In this document: positions 60,601-64,000 of the stretch, in pieces
Position numbering within the stretch: position 1 is the first letter of the stretch
Layout of the letters: every line of letters starts with the position of its first letter
Source: Prevotellaceae bacterium UBA6398
Lineage (GTDB): Bacteria > Bacteroidota > Bacteroidia > Bacteroidales > Bacteroidaceae
Assembly: GCA_002437495.1 (NCBI GenBank)
Contig: DJQA01000001.1
Coordinates: 62,248-126,247, forward strand
Direction of reading: 5' to 3'
Length of the DNA: 64,000 nucleotides
Program-made: the position numbers and the translations under genes
Notes under the pieces: generated by a model
Seen by the model: the letters and a program-made list of their open reading frames with translations, nothing else
Told to the model about the DNA's origin: nothing
Database searches by the model: none

Positions 60601-60642
60601 TAAACCGGAACGCACTTACTGTCGCAAGTATGTTCCGGTTTA
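60601..60642. terminator. Terminator between Crp/Fnr and M16 genes
   Basis: TAAACCGGAAC (60601-60611) pairs with GTTCCGGTTTA (60632-60642), with an inner ACTT/AAGT stem. It lies 29 bp after the M16 peptidase stop. Confidence 0.75.
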
Positions 60643-60671
60643 ATTTTACGGCATTTGCGGGGTTAGGCGCG

Positions 60672-63506
60672 CTATTGCTTGTCCTCGGTGTCTTCGGGCA
60701 GCATAACCACCTCGACACGGTTGTTTTGTTTCAAAACCTGCTTGCCAAGGAATTTTTGTATGTCGGCAGAGGTTACCGACCTTACAGCCTCCTCGTATCC
60801 CGTACTTCTGTCAATGCCATACATCACCTTGCTCTCTATCATCTGCAACCAAAAGCCGTTGCTACGCTGCATGTCGGCATGTTGTTTCAAGGCAAACTTC
60901 GCCACATCGTCCAAATCCTGCCTGTCAACACCCTTTTCGGCAATTTGCTCTATGCCCCGGTTTATCAGCAGCATCGCCGAATCGGCCTTCAAGGGTTTCG
61001 TGGGGCAAACCACCTCAAGAATATAATTGGAATAAGGAGCGAAATTCATGCCGCAGTCAGCCTGCACAACATACGATATTCCGGCATTCTCGCGAATGGT
61101 GCGTGTGTAAAGCTTTTTCAGTATTTCGCCGCAGGCATTGCTGATTAGGGCATTGCGCAACGAGTACTTCGCCTTTCCGGTGAACAGCACGAAAATATAA
61201 GCCTTGGGGGTTTCCATCGCCCGTTTGAACTTGTTGGAAATCGCCCCTTTATGGTATTCCACAGCTTTTGTGGGGCGTTTTTCACGCACTTTCGGCGCCG
61301 GCAGAGAAGCTATGTACTGCTCTGCATACGCTCTTATACTGTCGGCATTTATCTTTCCTGTGAAGAAAAAGTTGAAATCGCCGGGCGAATTGAACCTCTC
61401 CGAATAAATGCGACGTATGCCCTCATAGTCAGCCTTTGCCAAATCTGCGCTTACAAGCCGACTTTTCATCGGGTTGTGGTCGTATATCATGGCATTCACC
61501 GAATCGGAGAACGCTGTTTCGGGGCGTTTTTCCGAATTGTCCAACATGGTTTTGATTTGGCTTATAACATTATTGTATGCAGCCGTGTCGGTTGACGGTT
61601 TGCAAAACCTAAGGTGTATCAGCTCAAACAACGTGCGCATGTCCTTGGGGGTTGATGTGCCCGACAGGCTTTCGGTAGTCTCGTCGAGCGAAACCGAGGT
61701 AAACACCTGCTTGCCCGCAAGTTTCTTGTCAAGCTCCGTTTGCTTGAAATCGCCCAACCCGGTGGAATTCATCACGTTTTCAAACAATTTCACGTTAACC
61801 ATATCAGCCTTGTCTGCCTTTTGGTAACCGCCAAACGACTTTGCGGTGAATGCCACCTGCGATTCGTTGAAATCGGTGGCTTTGAAGTAAACGTTTGCTC
61901 CGTTTGAAAGCAAAAGGCGCGTATATCCAAACGCCGCAGGCTCTTCTCTCGCGATTTTCCCCTTGTGCGGCAAGTTTGGTATAAGACTTCCCGTCTTTAC
62001 GTTGTCAACATAGGGCGCAAGGTCGGCACGCAAGCCTTCCTCCACGGCCGTCTTCAAATCTTCCACAGAGGGAATCGCCACGCCCTCCTTGTCGGGATAT
62101 TCCGCCAGCACAACAAAATTTGTGTCGGTTTTGGCAGTGAGGTCTGCAAAATAGCGGGATATTTCGGCGGGCTTGAGCTGCGACGTAATATTCTTGTAAA
62201 GTGCAAACTCATCGGCAATAGATGGCAGCGGCTCTTTATCAAGAAAATGCCGCACATACTGGCTCACGAAAAAAGAGTTCTTCTGCTTTTCCCGGTTGTC
62301 GTAAATTTTCTCCATTCGACTCATGAACTCCTCCTTTGCACGGTAAAGCTCGGTGTCGGCAAAGCCGTATTTTCTCGCCCTCTCAATCTCCGCCATTACA
62401 GTCTTAACCGCTTCGCGCCCTTTTCCGGCCTTGGGCGTGATTTCAACATACAACATATCTTTGGTTTTCGACATGATGTAATTGTCATAGCCTATACCGG
62501 CGGCATCGAAGGGGCAGCCGCCTTTTTGCGAAAGCTCGTCAAGACGGCCGTTCATTGCCATTGTGAAAGACGAAATCATGTATTGCCGCGCAAAGAATAT
62601 GGGCGTGTCCATGAGCTTCGCGTCAATAGGATCGTGCTTGAACATTATAAATATGCACGGAGCGGCCTGTTCCCTGTCCTTGTCCACTATGTATATGGGC
62701 TTCGGGGTATCGGGCACAGGGTATGTCTCGTATTTTGCGGCTCTTTCGGGCATTTTTATATCAGAGAACGCCGCCTTTACCTGCCTCTCCACCTTTGCCG
62801 CATCAATGTCGCCAACAATAACAATTCCCTGCAAGTCGGGACGATACCATTTCTCGTAATACGCGCGCAATGTCTGCGGTTTGAAGCTGTCTATTACCGA
62901 CAGAAGACCTATCGGCATGCGCTTGCCGTATTTAGAGTTCGGATAAAGATTTGGCAGCTGCCGTTCCAAAATGCGCTGCGATGCCGACGACCTCAAACGC
63001 CATTCCTCGTGGATAACTCCGCGCTCCTTGTCAATCTCCTTAGGGTCGAGAGTTAAACCGTCGGCCCAGTCGTGCAATATAAGCAAACAAGAATCTATGT
63101 TGCTCTGCGAAACCGGCACATCGTCGATATTGTAAACTGTTTCATCGGTGGACGTATAAGCGTTCAGGTTGCGCCCGAATTTCACGCCTATCCTCTCGCA
63201 ATAGCTCACAATTCCGTTTCCTGCGAAGTTCTTTGAGCCGTTGAAGCACATATGTTCCAAAAAATGGGCAAGCCCGCGCTGCGCATCGTCCTCCTGTACC
63301 GAGCCCACCTTTTGGGCTATATAAAAGCTCACACGGTCTTTGGGCAAGCTGTTGTGGCGTATGTAATATGTAAGTCCGTTTGGAAGTTTGCCGTAATGTA
63401 TGGCTGTGTCCATGGGAAGCTGCGGCATTTTTTGGGCAAAAGCGGAGAATGCGGCTAATGCCACCGCTGCCAAAAGCGTTGCTTTCTTAAAAAATTTTTG
63501 TACCAT
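60672..63506 (-). CDS. M16-family zinc metallopeptidase, two-domain, exported
   Basis: A 944-residue exported peptidase of the pitrilysin/insulinase family. The signal peptide ends near SAFAQ (residue 25). The inverted zinc motif is HFLEH (residues 81-85), with E161 in KERGVIHEE as the third ligand. An inactive second M16 half fills about 500-940. Such proteins in Bacteroidota degrade peptides in the periplasm or on the surface. It starts 19 bp after the flavoprotein gene, with which it is probably co-transcribed. Confidence 0.94.
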   Translation of the reverse strand: MVQKFFKKATLLAAVALAAFSAFAQKMPQLPMDTAIHYGKLPNGLTYYIRHNSLPKDRVSFYIAQKVGSVQEDDAQRGLAHFLEHMCFNGSKNFAGNGIVSYCERIGVKFGRNLNAYTSTDETVYNIDDVPVSQSNIDSCLLILHDWADGLTLDPKEIDKERGVIHEEWRLRSSASQRILERQLPNLYPNSKYGKRMPIGLLSVIDSFKPQTLRAYYEKWYRPDLQGIVIVGDIDAAKVERQVKAAFSDIKMPERAAKYETYPVPDTPKPIYIVDKDREQAAPCIFIMFKHDPIDAKLMDTPIFFARQYMISSFTMAMNGRLDELSQKGGCPFDAAGIGYDNYIMSKTKDMLYVEITPKAGKGREAVKTVMAEIERARKYGFADTELYRAKEEFMSRMEKIYDNREKQKNSFFVSQYVRHFLDKEPLPSIADEFALYKNITSQLKPAEISRYFADLTAKTDTNFVVLAEYPDKEGVAIPSVEDLKTAVEEGLRADLAPYVDNVKTGSLIPNLPHKGKIAREEPAAFGYTRLLLSNGANVYFKATDFNESQVAFTAKSFGGYQKADKADMVNVKLFENVMNSTGLGDFKQTELDKKLAGKQVFTSVSLDETTESLSGTSTPKDMRTLFELIHLRFCKPSTDTAAYNNVISQIKTMLDNSEKRPETAFSDSVNAMIYDHNPMKSRLVSADLAKADYEGIRRIYSERFNSPGDFNFFFTGKINADSIRAYAEQYIASLPAPKVREKRPTKAVEYHKGAISNKFKRAMETPKAYIFVLFTGKAKYSLRNALISNACGEILKKLYTRTIRENAGISYVVQADCGMNFAPYSNYILEVVCPTKPLKADSAMLLINRGIEQIAEKGVDRQDLDDVAKFALKQHADMQRSNGFWLQMIESKVMYGIDRSTGYEEAVRSVTSADIQKFLGKQVLKQNNRVEVVMLPEDTEDKQ

Positions 63507-63525
63507 GTTTTTTTGTGGGATTGCT

Positions 63526-64000
63526 TTAACTGTTCATTATTTCCCTGCCCATTGCCGCGCCGAGAGCCTCGCATTTTTCTGCGGTTTCGGCAGTGAACCC
63601 CTGCTTCAGCTCAACGGGTGCGGACGGAGCCGTGAAACCCATTTTCTCTCCGAATTCCGATATATTCCCGGCAGCCTTGCCCGCCCATGTAAACGAGCCG
63701 AACGCTCCAAACACGCGGTTTTTTACCACGCGCAGCTCAATGGCCTCGAGCAACGCCCTAACCGCCGGATTTGTGCCGCCGTTGTATGTCGTGGCACCTA
63801 TTGCGAGCCCTTTGTAGGTAAACACGCTTTCAAGTATAACCGACAGCGGCGTGCGTGCGGCGTCAAACACTCTTATGTTCCTTATTCCCGCCTTTGCCGC
63901 CCCGGCAGCCACGCTTTCTGCCATGCGACGCGTGTTGCCATACATGGATGCATAGGCCACGGTAAGTCCCTCTGCCGCCTCATAGCGGCTCATGCGGTCG
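63526..64000 (-). CDS. A-type flavoprotein, C-terminal flavodoxin domain (partial)
   Basis: The frame runs from its stop at 63526 to the window edge and is open beyond it, so the 5' part is outside. The visible 158 residues are a flavodoxin domain: FMN phosphate loop YASMYGNTRRMAE, YNGGTNPAVRALLE and GSFTWAGKAAGN. That match points to FprA-type A-type flavoproteins, whose N-terminal half is a di-iron beta-lactamase-like domain that reduces oxygen or nitric oxide; that half cannot be seen here. A stand-alone flavodoxin is less likely because the frame extends upstream of the loop. Confidence 0.8.
   Translation of the reverse strand, partial: DRMSRYEAAEGLTVAYASMYGNTRRMAESVAAGAAKAGIRNIRVFDAARTPLSVILESVFTYKGLAIGATTYNGGTNPAVRALLEAIELRVVKNRVFGAFGSFTWAGKAAGNISEFGEKMGFTAPSAPVELKQGFTAETAEKCEALGAAMGREIMNS

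Noticed and set aside
61965..63056. Plus-strand frame of 363 codons inside the M16 peptidase gene
   Set aside because: It is a shadow of the peptidase, which has signal peptide, zinc motif and full length on the minus strand.

Overview
The window is a chromosomal segment of a Bacteroidota bacterium, most likely of the order Bacteroidales. The evidence is the recurring promoter -7 element TAnnTTTG in front of most transcription units, the exbB-exbD-exbD-tonB set, the nusB-yajC-ybbR-coaE gene order, several families largely confined to Bacteroidota (DUF4199, DUF4924, DUF6048, DUF6452, DUF4248-like) and carbohydrate-active lipoproteins and secreted enzymes. I cannot name the genus from sequence alone. 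Gene content is mostly housekeeping; there is no prophage, integrase, IS transposase or CRISPR array.

Layout. 1-4.5 kb: recR, the GTPase engB with an O-acetyltransferase, an alkaline phosphatase and a HAD phosphatase. 4.6-6.5 kb: DUF1080 lipoprotein and ROK sugar kinase. 7.1-16.3 kb: a tightly spaced eight-gene run (LysE-type exporter, DUF4924, rfbD, prfC, threonylcarbamoyl-AMP synthase, ClC channel, fmt, large orphan lipoprotein). 16.7-22.7 kb: a DXS-like enzyme, an aspartate:alanine-type exchanger, a TPR protein and crcB. 22.7-29.8 kb: a TonB paralogue, a secreted subtilase joined to xseA-xseB, a coiled-coil protein, mrp and trmB. 30.2-35.2 kb: coaE-ybbR-yajC-nusB, a WYL regulator facing an orphan gene pair. 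35.7-42.4 kb: AI-2E-family permease, tRNA-Lys, gamma carbonic anhydrase, a PstS-like lipoprotein and the ExbB/ExbD/TonB energiser. 42.7-51.1 kb: ilvE, DUF975, GH127, MATE, tadA, thiN, yraN and birA. 51.6-64 kb: GH78 rhamnosidase, a phosphopantetheinyl transferase, a seven-gene run ending in a Crp/Fnr regulator, an M16 peptidase and the 3' part of an A-type flavoprotein.

The most unusual feature is non-coding. Twelve copies of an 84-bp element made of four abutting, diverged 21-bp units lie between genes, in both orientations, never inside a gene. Of the thirteen protein-gene gaps longer than 300 bp, twelve hold exactly one copy. The units carry a T-tract and repeat every 21 bp, which is two helical turns, and the unit junctions approach the palindrome TATGTC-n-GACATA. 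At three or four copies the element is followed at a short distance by a GC-rich hairpin with a GTAG head (GTAG then GGGCGTAT-n3-ATACGCCC), the layout of REP sequences; one pair of these is inverted like a BIME. This composite repeat is my main candidate for an undescribed system; its function is unknown.
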